From Erwinia tasmaniensis Et1/99 (lineage in GTDB: Bacteria; Pseudomonadota; Gammaproteobacteria; Enterobacterales; Enterobacteriaceae): DNA of 64,000 nucleotides. How positions within the stretch are numbered: position 1 is the stretch's first letter; each line of letters opens with the position of its first letter. Made by a program: the position numbers and the translations under genes. The stretch spans positions 2,170,001 to 2,234,000 of the forward strand of contig NC_010694.1 of NCBI RefSeq assembly GCF_000026185.1, read 5' to 3'. Shown piece by piece: positions 1-8,002 of this stretch. The notes under the pieces were generated by a model that saw only the letters and a program-made list of their open reading frames with translations, had not been told where the DNA came from and searched no databases.

Positions 1-153
1 CGCTTCCAAAGCACCTCTTTATGTCAACAGTGGTTAGAGCAGGCTGCGGTTGAAATGTCTTCGATCGATGAAAACATCAACAAAATTGTACCCGACTTTT
101 TATACGAGATGGGTCAAAAACTAATCACATTGAGTCATAAAAGAAATAAATAG
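1..153 (+). CDS. C-terminal end of an unidentified protein (cut by window edge)
   Basis: The reading frame is open from the first base and ends at TAG 151-153, giving about 50 residues that finish in a lysine/arginine-rich tail (SHKRNK). No start is visible because the gene begins outside the window. The fragment is too short and has no motif I recognise, so no function is proposed. The 120 bases after it contain no gene and lead to a strong inverted repeat. Confidence 0.45.
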   Translation, partial: RFQSTSLCQQWLEQAAVEMSSIDENINKIVPDFLYEMGQKLITLSHKRNK

Positions 154-878
154 CCAAATAACAATAACTTATACCTCAATAGCTAGTAAAATTAATTTCA
201 TTTTCTCAATTTGGAATTATCTTATGTCATTTATTTTGTGCAAACTCCGCTGAATTTCATGTTGTTTAACTCGCTAACCCCCAGTAGCTTAGTCGCGGTG
301 AAATGCGACTAAGCTGCTGGGGGTGGCGTTAGAGCCAGTTATCATTTTTTATAGATATTAACTGACAATCATTCATCGAAAACATGTGTTTTATAGTAGA
401 ATTCTGATCATCAATTCCGGCCACCAGCGCATGGTAAAATATCATAATACCGTTATGTATCAGCCTAGTTGCAATAAACGTGAGTAATACTTCATTAACA
501 TGCGAATACATGCTGACTTATACATTAAGATTATATTTAATTTCTTATATTATGCTGAACCTATCTCGAAACTTACCTAAAGTTAAAAATCTAAGTTCAG
601 TTATGAAATACAATCCAGAATGAAAATTCATCAATTAGCCCCCTACCTGATCCCCCTCTCAAGTAGAACACAACTAACCTACCATTATCTATCGCCACCT
701 ATCAATAATTTTAAATGTGTCTATCACGCCGAGCTTAGCTTTTCCATTGGGGTGATGTGTTTTTTTCCTTTCGAAAATTGTAACTTCGATGACTAGTTTT
801 TTTTCATATCGCTATGCCGCAGCGCTACTTTCACTTACGCTTTTCCATATTGTTTCTATATATACTTAAACGCTGAAC
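154..878. other. AT-rich intergenic region with one strong hairpin
   Basis: No convincing gene is seen here. A 60-codon reading frame on the minus strand (329-511) has no ribosome binding site and no recognisable motif. The only clear structure is the inverted repeat at 277-324, listed separately. Base composition is strongly AT-rich compared with the backbone genes further right. Confidence 0.5.
277..324. repeat. 20-bp inverted repeat (hairpin, 8-nt loop)
   Basis: The left arm 277-296 (ACCCCCAGTAGCTTAGTCGC) pairs with the right arm 305-324 with a single mismatch, around the loop 297-304. The stem is long and GC-rich. No T tract follows directly, so it is not a typical intrinsic terminator, although it could end transcription of the gene cut by the window edge. 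It might also be a dispersed palindromic repeat. Confidence 0.7.
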
Positions 879-1457
879 TCACACTCCCCCCTTAACTAAT
901 AATATCAAAAGTAAGGATGCAGCTATCAACGCTGTACTATAGAATAGCTTCTTAACCAGAGTGGCATTTTTAGCCGACATCTTTCTCATGCGCAAAATAT
1001 TATTTTTTTTCTCAGTATGATCACATAGCTCTTGTGTAACCCCCTTTTCTGCCGATTTATTAAAAACCATATGAGGATATTCTCCTCTCTTCAGACAATT
1101 GTCTTCGTTTTCTTTATTATCAGCAGTGGAATCTTCATATAATGGCCTGACGGTAAACCGATATCCTAACTTTGGAATGGTCACAATTATTTTTTTATTT
1201 GTATCATCCAAATCCAGCCTTAAACTTCTTATAACCTGCGCAATACTTTGAGTCGTAACATAGCCCCCGTTCCACACGCCGGCCAAAAAATCTTCTCGTG
1301 ACACCGGTTCAGGATACTTAGTGCATAAGAGATTGAGTACATCAGCCTGTTTTTTCCGGAGCTGTACTTTTATATCATTCTTCTGCAATGTCCTTGTTTT
1401 GGGGTTGAATATAAAATCAAGGAAGTAGATTTTTGAATCGTCCATAAAATTTTCCAT
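879..1457 (-). CDS. Membrane-anchored winged-helix transcriptional regulator (CadC/ToxR-like)
   Basis: This is a 192-residue protein. Residues about 10-105 form an OmpR/PhoB-type winged-helix DNA-binding domain: the QADVLNLLC helix, the VSREDFLAGVW segment, the recognition-helix region and a terminal LGYRFTV beta hairpin. A hydrophilic linker of about 65 residues follows. A single hydrophobic segment (about 173-189) sits almost at the C-terminus, so there is essentially no periplasmic sensor domain. This layout is that of ToxR/CadC-type one-component regulators that bind DNA from the inner membrane. The start was taken at ATG 1457; an ATG four codons later is also possible. Targets are unknown. 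The nearest genes are the ycgZ operon, about 0.8 kb away and pointing away from it. The gene is AT-rich and may be an accessory gene. Confidence 0.75.
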   Translation of the reverse strand: MENFMDDSKIYFLDFIFNPKTRTLQKNDIKVQLRKKQADVLNLLCTKYPEPVSREDFLAGVWNGGYVTTQSIAQVIRSLRLDLDDTNKKIIVTIPKLGYRFTVRPLYEDSTADNKENEDNCLKRGEYPHMVFNKSAEKGVTQELCDHTEKKNNILRMRKMSAKNATLVKKLFYSTALIAASLLLILLVKGGV

Positions 1458-2212
1458 TTACAACTTTCTGGATTTACCATCCCATGAGTCAATTTTAATT
1501 AAGGATAATAGAGTACTGGAGTCTCACCATTCGCACCACCGATCACATCGGCCGAAGAAAAATCCTTAGCACACATACCCCCCTCGAAATAGCCAATGGC
1601 ACTGTTAAATAAAACACAAATTTATTATTTCACTTAACATTTGTAGCTACCGTTTAAACTTTATAAAAAATGTTGCGGGGAAATTAATTAAATTCACATT
1701 TCAAATCTTATCAAAGATAGTAAAGCCATACCATCGATCAATGATATAAGCATCTTTTTTTCACAGCTACTGCATTGGCTTATTGCACGTTCCCGCGGAC
1801 ATTATCACTAAATTTTTTTCCAGGGCATATTCGTTTCAATTCATTATAGTCATCTTAAAACTGAGGTCGTTGTGGTCCTCCCCCACTCGTTATGTGGCGA
1901 AAAGTTAATAAGGCAACCCGTTCTGTTCAGCTGCAGTACAAAAGCTTCTATGATTGTTGACCGATGATGTTTGCTGAAAAAATGCACTCCATCATGATCT
2001 CCCATCCACCTAAAGAGTGGAAGATCCTGTCTTTACGTTCCATTTCTGACAGCTCCCTGCCAGGTAACGACGTTTGTCTTCTGACTATAATGGATTACGT
2101 CATGGCATTTCATATGGTTTTCACCTGGTACAACAACCACCCTATAACCAACTGATAAATAACAAATAGCACTTTATGCAAAAATACACACCGCGTGCAA
2201 AACAACAATTAC
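1458..2212. other. AT-rich intergenic region without a supported gene
   Basis: About 750 bases lie between the divergent winged-helix regulator and the ycgZ promoter region. A 63-codon frame at 1964-2155 on the plus strand has no recognisable motif and was not called. The space probably holds the promoters of both flanking units. Confidence 0.4.
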
Positions 2213-2239
2213 TGTACAAAGCCTTTAATGTTGTATAAC
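2213..2239 (+). promoter_or_regulatory. Possible ycgZ promoter with a TACAA/TTGTA dyad
   Basis: TACAA (2215-2219) and TTGTA (2231-2235) form a short dyad that overlaps a -10-like TATAAC (2234-2239), about 55 bases upstream of the chosen ycgZ start. In E. coli the ycgZ promoter is repressed by the MerR-like protein BluR, and MerR-family operators are dyads between or overlapping promoter elements. That this dyad is such an operator is inference; no bluR or bluF gene is present in the window. Confidence 0.3.
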
Positions 2240-2293
2240 TTTGTGTTCAGAGCAGGTGTACACAATATGAACACTACGATTGAGGGATATCTT

Positions 2294-2539
2294 ATGCGTC
2301 AGGACGGTTCCAATCCAAAGATCGAAAATGACATCAGCCGTTATTTTAGTGAGGTTATCATGCCTTCACAGCAAGAAACGTTGGGCCACATTGTCGTAGA
2401 AATCTTACGTTCAGGGAGAAACCTTAACCGTAAGTCTCTTTGTTCAAAATTGTTGACTCGTTTGGAACTTGCCTCTGGCCCAGAGCAGGAGCGTCATTAT
2501 CAGCAGTTGATAGGTATGCTTTTCGGCCGCGACGAATAA
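2294..2539 (+). CDS. ycgZ: YcgZ-like small regulatory protein
   Basis: This 81-residue protein resembles E. coli YcgZ throughout, including the segments SQQETLGHIVVEILRSGRN and RKSLCSKLLTRLE. The start was set at ATG 2294 because it gives an N-terminus of the same length as E. coli YcgZ (18 residues up to the RYF motif) and has a GAGG about 8 bases upstream; an in-frame ATG upstream is less likely. In E. coli, YcgZ belongs to the blue-light and cold-responsive ycgZ-ymgA-ariR operon, whose products signal through the Rcs phosphorelay to raise colanic acid synthesis and lower curli. The same three genes follow one another here, which supports the name. The biochemical action of YcgZ itself is not established. 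Confidence 0.85.
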   Translation: MRQDGSNPKIENDISRYFSEVIMPSQQETLGHIVVEILRSGRNLNRKSLCSKLLTRLELASGPEQERHYQQLIGMLFGRDE

Positions 2540-2705
2540 GTTAAATATCTATCGCTGGCGATAGTTCTCTCTCCGGTCAGATTTTTAAGCAGTTTGAATG
2601 ACCGGGCCTCCGGACGGTGATTATTTCGCAGGTATAAAACTGCCGGGATGGAGGGCTTTGTGGGCAACTTCCGTATGTCCGCATCACAGGTTTCGAGAAG
2701 TTTGC

Positions 2706-2999
2706 ATGTACAAAAGTGAAGATGAAAAATTATCCGATAAAATGATGGGCGAAGCCGTTATGGTACTGCTCAGACAAGATGCAGCCATCAGTAATTCTGC
2801 TCTGATGCGCCAGCTCCGAGACATGGTCACCGTGGAAACTGACCCGCGACGCCAGGTTGCCCTCATGCGCGCTATTGATGAGGTCAGTCAATACTTGAGC
2901 GTAAAACCTCCAGCTAACAGGATAGAAATTCGCGACCGCGATAACGTAACACATTTTTTTACCAGCGAAGGTCCGGCCAACGGGGTTAAGAAACATTAG
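2706..2999 (+). CDS. ymgA: YmgA-like small regulatory protein
   Basis: This is a 97-residue protein and the second gene of the ycgZ-ymgA-ariR set. The N-terminal part (KSEDEKLSDKMMGEAVMVLL and following helices) matches the layout of E. coli YmgA: a short helical YmgB/AriR-type domain of about 65 residues followed by a polar tail. ATG 2706 was chosen because GAGAAG lies just upstream and because the longer in-frame extension from 2598 has no family counterpart. In E. coli YmgA acts with AriR through the Rcs system to affect biofilm matrix. The spacing of 166 bases after ycgZ is larger than in a tight operon, but the order is conserved. Confidence 0.75.
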   Translation: MYKSEDEKLSDKMMGEAVMVLLRQDAAISNSALMRQLRDMVTVETDPRRQVALMRAIDEVSQYLSVKPPANRIEIRDRDNVTHFFTSEGPANGVKKH

Positions 3000-3218
3000 T
3001 GATGTTTTTTACCCATCCATGAGATGTTCAAAATATTGATCGTTCGTCGACAATCGGCCCCCTGCATTAGAGCAGGCATTGATATATGCGGGATAAATAA
3101 TCTGATTTTATTTATCTGTATTTTCCGCTCAATCATTTTCCATAGCCTCTGCACAGTGTCCTCCCTGGCAGAAGTTTTTCTTAGGAAGCGGTTAGCCTTC
3201 CTTTATAGGGTTATTACC

Positions 3219-3467
3219 ATGCAGCAGATGTCACAAGAGTCCAGCGTTTTCGCCCTTCTCCCTTCAGGAATCGAGACATCGTCGCAAGAGGCCCAGGCGC
3301 TGGGAAATATTATAGGCGAATTGAATGCTGAAGGTAGGTATATTACCAATAAGGCCCTTATTCTCAAGCTGATTGAAAAGTTGGAAATGACCTCAGACGT
3401 GATTGAACTTGACGTTTATCGCCATGTGCTTGAAGTAATTATCGGCAATACACCCGATGATGCCTGA
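3219..3467 (+). CDS. ariR: AriR/YmgB biofilm and acid-resistance regulator
   Basis: This 82-residue protein matches E. coli AriR (YmgB), most clearly in the second half: ITNKALILKLIEKLEMTSD, then a helix ending in a DDA C-terminus where E. coli has DDM. E. coli AriR is a small helical dimer that lowers biofilm formation, supports acid resistance and works through the Rcs phosphorelay. ATG 3219 was chosen because it gives the family length and has AGGG eight bases upstream; the frame is open further upstream (3024) without family similarity. It is the last gene of the ycgZ-ymgA-ariR unit. Confidence 0.85.
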   Translation: MQQMSQESSVFALLPSGIETSSQEAQALGNIIGELNAEGRYITNKALILKLIEKLEMTSDVIELDVYRHVLEVIIGNTPDDA

Positions 3468-3954
3468 AACTTACTGAATAATCATTTCAACTCTTCACAT
3501 CAATTGACCACATCCTACTGTTATGAGTATTGCTTATAGTCAGAATACTCTTTCAGCTTGTTGATTTCCCCCTCTAGCGCACCTGCTCGGATGAGAAAAA
3601 ACCTCCATTCTGCATTTATGTCGTTTATATGATATCCGTCACTGTCTACTGTATCATCAGGCGGTTAATCCTGCGGCACCGCGCTGAAATAATAGCCCTC
3701 TAACTCCCCCCTCTTTTGTTGACTTATTCCAGCGAGTGAAGTTTATATTCACACGGCAAGTTATCACCAGGCAACACCATCACCGAAGGTTATTACTTTT
3801 GCAATTTAATGGCTTCATCCACCCTCAATAAATTAGACTTTTAACGTTCAACCTCTCCATGCCAGACTTCAAAATTATCACCTTGGAACTGCAAGCTGCA
3901 AAATCTCGACTATAGTTACCTCGGATGATTTTTTTACCCGTAAGGAAATCTTTG
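3468..3954. other. Intergenic region with no recognised gene
   Basis: About 490 bases lie between ariR and the first small lipoprotein gene. No reading frame with a motif or ribosome binding site was found, and a ymgC homologue, which follows ariR in E. coli, is not seen. The right end holds the AAGGA ribosome binding site (3942-3946) of the next gene. Confidence 0.4.
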
Positions 3955-4188
3955 ATGAAAATCAAAATGCTTAATACTGCAACCGTTGCCCTGCTGTCAC
4001 TGTTCTTCCTCTCTGGTTGTTCATCAAACCAGACAATCAGAACTACGGATGGCAGGACTATTGTCACGGATGGTAAGCCGCAAATCGACAGCGACACTGG
4101 GCTGGTTTCTTATAAAGATGCCCAGACGGGCAGATCGGAACAGATCAACCGTGAGCAGATTAAGAACATGAGTGAACTTAACAATTAA
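3955..4188 (+). CDS. YgdI/YgdR-family small lipoprotein (first of tandem pair)
   Basis: This 77-residue protein begins with a lipoprotein signal peptide ending in the lipobox LSGC, so the mature protein should start at the lipidated cysteine. The rest is a short SH3-like beta domain with the pattern I-x-T-x-DGRTIVTDGKPQ and SYKDAQTG, typical of the DUF903/YgdI-YgdR family. Family members are small envelope lipoproteins of unknown role. The start at ATG 3955 is backed by AAGGA eight bases upstream. A paralogue follows after 15 bases, which suggests tandem duplication and co-transcription. Confidence 0.8.
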   Translation: MKIKMLNTATVALLSLFFLSGCSSNQTIRTTDGRTIVTDGKPQIDSDTGLVSYKDAQTGRSEQINREQIKNMSELNN

Positions 4189-4203
4189 TAATACGGAGTC
4201 TAA

Positions 4204-4434
4204 ATGAAAAAATTAATCGCTTTACCTCTTGCTGCCATCTTCTGTGTTGCTGCTCTCAGCGGTTGTACTCGCGCCAGCTACGCCATCCACACAAGTGACG
4301 GCCGTACCATCATCAGCGATGGCAAACCACATGAAGATTCAAAAACAGGCCTGATTGCTTACAAAGACGCGAATGGCGTTAAGCAGCAAATTAACAAAAC
4401 CGACGTTAAAGAAATGAGCGAGCTGCCTAAGTAA
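4204..4434 (+). CDS. YgdI/YgdR-family small lipoprotein (second of tandem pair)
   Basis: This 76-residue lipoprotein has the lipobox LSGC near residue 21. It is a clear paralogue of the preceding gene: both share the block DGRTI-(V/I)-(T/S)-DGKP, a YKDA motif and a closing KNMSEL/KEMSEL segment. GGAG (4194-4197) serves as ribosome binding site. Function is unknown, as for the whole DUF903 family. The two copies differ at many positions, so the duplication is not recent. Confidence 0.8.
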   Translation: MKKLIALPLAAIFCVAALSGCTRASYAIHTSDGRTIISDGKPHEDSKTGLIAYKDANGVKQQINKTDVKEMSELPK

Positions 4435-4633
4435 CCCACAAAGGTTTCGTTCCCTCTGCACCTGAAAAGTTGAATACCCGCTGATTAAGGTGCAGATTTA
4501 TTGAGCAGTCCCACTGTCCGGCCCGCCCCTCGTCACGTTTTTTTATTCTGCCTTAACGCCATCCCTGACCTCTTCCGCGCTATATTACCCGGTAACTCGT
4601 TTCAAACAGCCATTCCTTGCTAGCGGAGTTTTG

Positions 4634-6274
4634 ATGAACCACACCCAGCCATCGTTCTGGATACCCAAACGCCCGATGAAACTCAGTACCTCCGTTAGCC
4701 TGCTGGTAAGCGCCGTCATTGCAGTCGTACTGTTAACAGCACACCTGTTCTATTTTTTTCAGATAAGCCATTCCACGCAGGTTGCTGTTAAAGACAAAGC
4801 ATTGGCGGTAGCCCGTACGCTGGCTCTTTCCCCGGAGATCCAACAAGGCCTGCAGCAAGAACCGGCCGATGGGATCATACAAAAACTTACCGACGCTGCA
4901 CAGAGCAGTAACCACCTCCTTTTCGTCGTGGCAACAAATATGGATGGCATTCGCTACTCACACCCCGACAAAAATCTTATTAACCGCCATTTTATCGGTG
5001 ATGACCTTTTACCCGCCCTCAAAGGTCACGAAAATGTTGCGATTAACACGGGTAAACTCGGCGTTGCGCTACGCGTGTTCACACCCGTTTTTGACCAACA
5101 CGGGCGCCAGATTGGCGTAATAGCTATTGGAATTTCTCTTAGTGAGCTTACACAACAAATTAGCCACAGCCGTTGGAACATTCTCTGGATCGCGCTATTT
5201 GGTATTCTGGTTGGCACTATGGGGACCTACCTGTTGGTTAAGGCGGCCAAACGCATTTTGCTTGGGCTTGAGCCTTTTGAAATATCCGCGTTGTTTGAGC
5301 AGCATCAGGCCATGCTGCAATCCATGAAGGAAGGCGTGATCGCCGTTGACGATCGCATGCAGGCCACTTTGATCAACCGTGCCGCACGACAGCTGCTGCG
5401 TGAAACGGGTCTGCTCCAGGCGCTCGAATGTGACAATGATGAGATTGCCGCGGCATCGGGGCCACTGATTGACAAGCTGCATAGCGTGATGAGAAGCGGT
5501 ACGGCGCGACGTGATGAAGAGATCAACTTTAATGGCCGGATATTGCTATGTAACACCATGCCGGTACGCAATAACGGGATTATTATTGGCGCTATCTGTA
5601 CGTTCAGAGATAAAACCGAGATCATTCAACTGCTTCAGCGGCTTGATGGTATGGTCACCTATATCGATGCACTTCGTGAACGCTCTCACGAATTTATGAA
5701 TAAGCTGCACGTTATTCTCGGCCTGACACATATGAAAAGCTACAACAGGCTGGAGGAGTACATCCTTAAGACGGCCCACAGTTATCATACGGAGATCGGA
5801 TCGTTACTGGGAAAAATCAAGTCGCCCGTTATTGCCGGGTTTCTGTTAAGTAAAATCAGCCGTGCGTATGACACCGGCAATCATTTGGCGGTCAATGATG
5901 ACAGTCTGCTGCCTGAAACCGGCAGTGAACAGCAGGTTGCCGTTCTGATCACCGTACTGGGTAACCTGATCGAGAACGCCCTGGATGCCGCGGGTGAAAA
6001 TGGCGATGGTGATATCAGCGTACTGTTACACTATCAGAACGGCTGGCTCAGCTGCGAAGTGAGCGATGACGGCCCTGGCATAGAAATGACCCGGATGAAT
6101 GACATCTTCGCTAAAGGTTATTCCACAAAAGGCGACAATCGCGGCGTTGGGCTGTTCCTGGTAAAACAACAAACCGAGAGCCTCGGCGGGAAAATTATTG
6201 TAGAGTCCGAACCCGGTGTGTATACCCAATTTTTCGTACAACTGCCCTGGGATGGAGAGAATAAAAACGCATGA
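4634..6274 (+). CDS. dcuS: DcuS sensor histidine kinase for C4-dicarboxylates
   Basis: This 546-residue protein is collinear with E. coli DcuS (543). In order it has a first membrane segment (about 18-40), a periplasmic PAS-like ligand domain with the RYSHP and LRVFTP motifs that bind the dicarboxylate, a second membrane segment (about 181-203), a cytoplasmic PAS domain, and a CitA-type kinase core. The phospho-acceptor is His352 in RSHEFMNKLH; the ATP site has NLIENALDAAG, DDGPGIE and RGVGLFLV. ATG 4634 was preferred to the TTG one codon upstream; GGAG lies 5 bases before it. DcuS senses fumarate, succinate, malate and related acids and phosphorylates DcuR, whose gene overlaps by four bases. 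The neighbouring fumarate reductase, transporter and fumarase fit as targets. Confidence 0.96.
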   Translation: MNHTQPSFWIPKRPMKLSTSVSLLVSAVIAVVLLTAHLFYFFQISHSTQVAVKDKALAVARTLALSPEIQQGLQQEPADGIIQKLTDAAQSSNHLLFVVATNMDGIRYSHPDKNLINRHFIGDDLLPALKGHENVAINTGKLGVALRVFTPVFDQHGRQIGVIAIGISLSELTQQISHSRWNILWIALFGILVGTMGTYLLVKAAKRILLGLEPFEISALFEQHQAMLQSMKEGVIAVDDRMQATLINRAARQLLRETGLLQALECDNDEIAAASGPLIDKLHSVMRSGTARRDEEINFNGRILLCNTMPVRNNGIIIGAICTFRDKTEIIQLLQRLDGMVTYIDALRERSHEFMNKLHVILGLTHMKSYNRLEEYILKTAHSYHTEIGSLLGKIKSPVIAGFLLSKISRAYDTGNHLAVNDDSLLPETGSEQQVAVLITVLGNLIENALDAAGENGDGDISVLLHYQNGWLSCEVSDDGPGIEMTRMNDIFAKGYSTKGDNRGVGLFLVKQQTESLGGKIIVESEPGVYTQFFVQLPWDGENKNA

Positions 6275-6990
6275 TCAATGTTCTGGTCGTCGATGATGAC
6301 GCGATGGTGGCTGAACTTAACCGTTGCTATGTTGCACAACTCTCTGGCTTCAGCTGCTGTGCCGTGGCATCGACCCTGCAACAGGCCAAAGAGCTGATTC
6401 TGGACAATCAATTAGCCATTGACCTGATCCTACTGGATGTCTATCTGCAACAGGATAACGGACTGGATCTGCTGCCCGTGTTACGCGAGTCAAAACGTCC
6501 GGTCGAGGTCATCATCATCTCGTCGGCCGCCGATGCCACCACAATCAGACAGTCGCTGCACTATGGTGTGGTTGACTATTTGATCAAACCTTTCCAGTTC
6601 TCACGTTTTGAAGAGGCATTGACGGGCTGGCAGCGGAAAAAAAAATTGATGGATTCTCGTCCTTTTTATCAGCAGGCGGATGTCGATAGGCTAATTTACG
6701 GTAATCCCTCCCCCACGGATGACGGGAAACGCCTGCCTAAGGGGCTAACCCCACAAACCCTTCGCACTCTGTGCCTGTGGATCGATGCTCACCCTTCTGA
6801 AGAGTTTTCCACAGACGATCTTGCCGCCGCCGTCAATATTTCACGCGTTTCGTGCCGTAAATATCTCATCTGGCTCGCGCAGACCAATATTCTGTTTACC
6901 AGCATTCACTATGGCGCGACCGGCCGCCCGGTTTACCGTTATCGTCTGCAGGCGGAACACAGCGCTCAGCTTAAGCAATATTGTCAATGA
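6271..6990 (+). CDS. dcuR: DcuR response regulator
   Basis: This protein has 239 residues, the same length as E. coli DcuR, and is very similar to it. It has an N-terminal receiver domain with acidic pocket D8-D10 and phospho-acceptor Asp56 (LILLD), then a C-terminal CitB-type helix-turn-helix (NISRVSCRKYLIWL). In E. coli phosphorylated DcuR activates dctA, dcuB, fumB and the frd operon. The start codon overlaps the dcuS stop (ATGA), which indicates translational coupling. The 3' end overlaps the convergent apbE gene by 20 bases, so transcripts from both strands meet here. Confidence 0.96.
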   Translation: MINVLVVDDDAMVAELNRCYVAQLSGFSCCAVASTLQQAKELILDNQLAIDLILLDVYLQQDNGLDLLPVLRESKRPVEVIIISSAADATTIRQSLHYGVVDYLIKPFQFSRFEEALTGWQRKKKLMDSRPFYQQADVDRLIYGNPSPTDDGKRLPKGLTPQTLRTLCLWIDAHPSEEFSTDDLAAAVNISRVSCRKYLIWLAQTNILFTSIHYGATGRPVYRYRLQAEHSAQLKQYCQ

Positions 6991-7939
6991 GCCGGTAACC
7001 GTCGTTGAGCCGTTTGAAGCTGAATTGACGCTGGGAAGAGCAGATAATTTCCTTGTCCCGTGTGACGAAAACAGCCTCAATTCCCGGATTTTGATCAAGC
7101 GTTGCAAGGCCCTGCTCTACGCCCTGCCCGTACATTAAGGTGGTCCATACATCACCATCGGTGGCGTTATCGCAAATAATGGTCACGCTCAGCAGCTCAT
7201 TATCGAGCGGATAACCCGTCTGCGGATCAAGAATGTGATGGTAGCAGCGGCCGTCCAGTTCAAAATAACGTTCGTAGATACCCGACGTGACGACCGATTT
7301 ATCAGTGACGCTGATCACGCCGAGCGCAGCATCATCCGCTGCAAACGGCTGCTTCAATCCTATCTTCCAGGGTTGCTGAACGCTGTTTCCTAATGCCAGC
7401 ACGTTGCCACCCAGATTGATAAGCGCATTCTCAACGCCCTGCTGGCGCAGATAGTCACGCACCACGTCAGCAATATACCCTTTGGCAATGGCCCCCAAAT
7501 CGATCTCCATACCCGCCAGTGGCAAAAATACGGAAGCGGCCACGTCGTCCAGGATAACCTGATTGGGGTCAGTTAACCTGAGCAGCGCACGCAGTTCAGA
7601 AGCTGCCGGCACGTGACAACCCTGGAAACCGATCTTCCAGCGCTTTACCAACGGCCCGATAGTAAAGTTAAAACAGCTGCCTGGTAATGTACTGACCTTT
7701 TTAGCCAGTTTGATCACCTCATAAAGCGTCCTGCTTACGACAACGGCATGCTCTCCTGCCGCACGGTTTATCGCCATCACCTGGGACCGCTCACGGTTGA
7801 CGGTGAAAATATCCTCCTGCTGCTTAATCAGGCGAAACACATTTCCCGCCAGCTGCTGATTATCTTCAAACAGCTTTAGCTGCACAGGAGAACCCATAAG
7901 GACAGCAGAATAGCAGTAGACGCCGCTATCTGAAGACAT
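6971..7939 (-). CDS. apbE: ApbE-type FAD:protein FMN transferase (cytoplasmic)
   Basis: This 322-residue protein is an ApbE family flavin transferase, which attaches FMN covalently from FAD to a threonine of a target protein. Family motifs include the N-terminal MGSPVQLKLF strand, a FTIGPLVKRWKIG block, the MEIDLGAIAKGYIAD block, and NLGGNVLALG, and a C-terminal DPQTGYPLDNELLSVT with the acidic metal-binding loop TDGDVWTT. There is no signal peptide or lipobox, so it should act in the cytosol. Its target is most likely the FMN-binding domain of the reductase encoded 63 bases upstream on the same strand. GGGAGG lies six bases before the ATG. A similar soluble reductase/ApbE pair is known from Klebsiella. 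Confidence 0.93.
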   Translation of the reverse strand: MSSDSGVYCYSAVLMGSPVQLKLFEDNQQLAGNVFRLIKQQEDIFTVNRERSQVMAINRAAGEHAVVVSRTLYEVIKLAKKVSTLPGSCFNFTIGPLVKRWKIGFQGCHVPAASELRALLRLTDPNQVILDDVAASVFLPLAGMEIDLGAIAKGYIADVVRDYLRQQGVENALINLGGNVLALGNSVQQPWKIGLKQPFAADDAALGVISVTDKSVVTSGIYERYFELDGRCYHHILDPQTGYPLDNELLSVTIICDNATDGDVWTTLMYGQGVEQGLATLDQNPGIEAVFVTRDKEIICSSQRQFSFKRLNDGYRLIDNIA

Positions 7940-8002
7940 GGCACCTCCCTGGGTGAAGTGACTTGTCAGGGACGGCTAGCCGCCCCTGATGATAAGAAAA
8001 TC

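Noticed and set aside
329..511. 60-codon minus-strand frame in the left intergenic region
   Set aside because: It has no ribosome binding site, no motif and lies in AT-rich DNA where such frames occur by chance.
1964..2155. 63-codon plus-strand frame upstream of ycgZ
   Set aside because: It has no family similarity, and the region more plausibly holds the ycgZ promoter.
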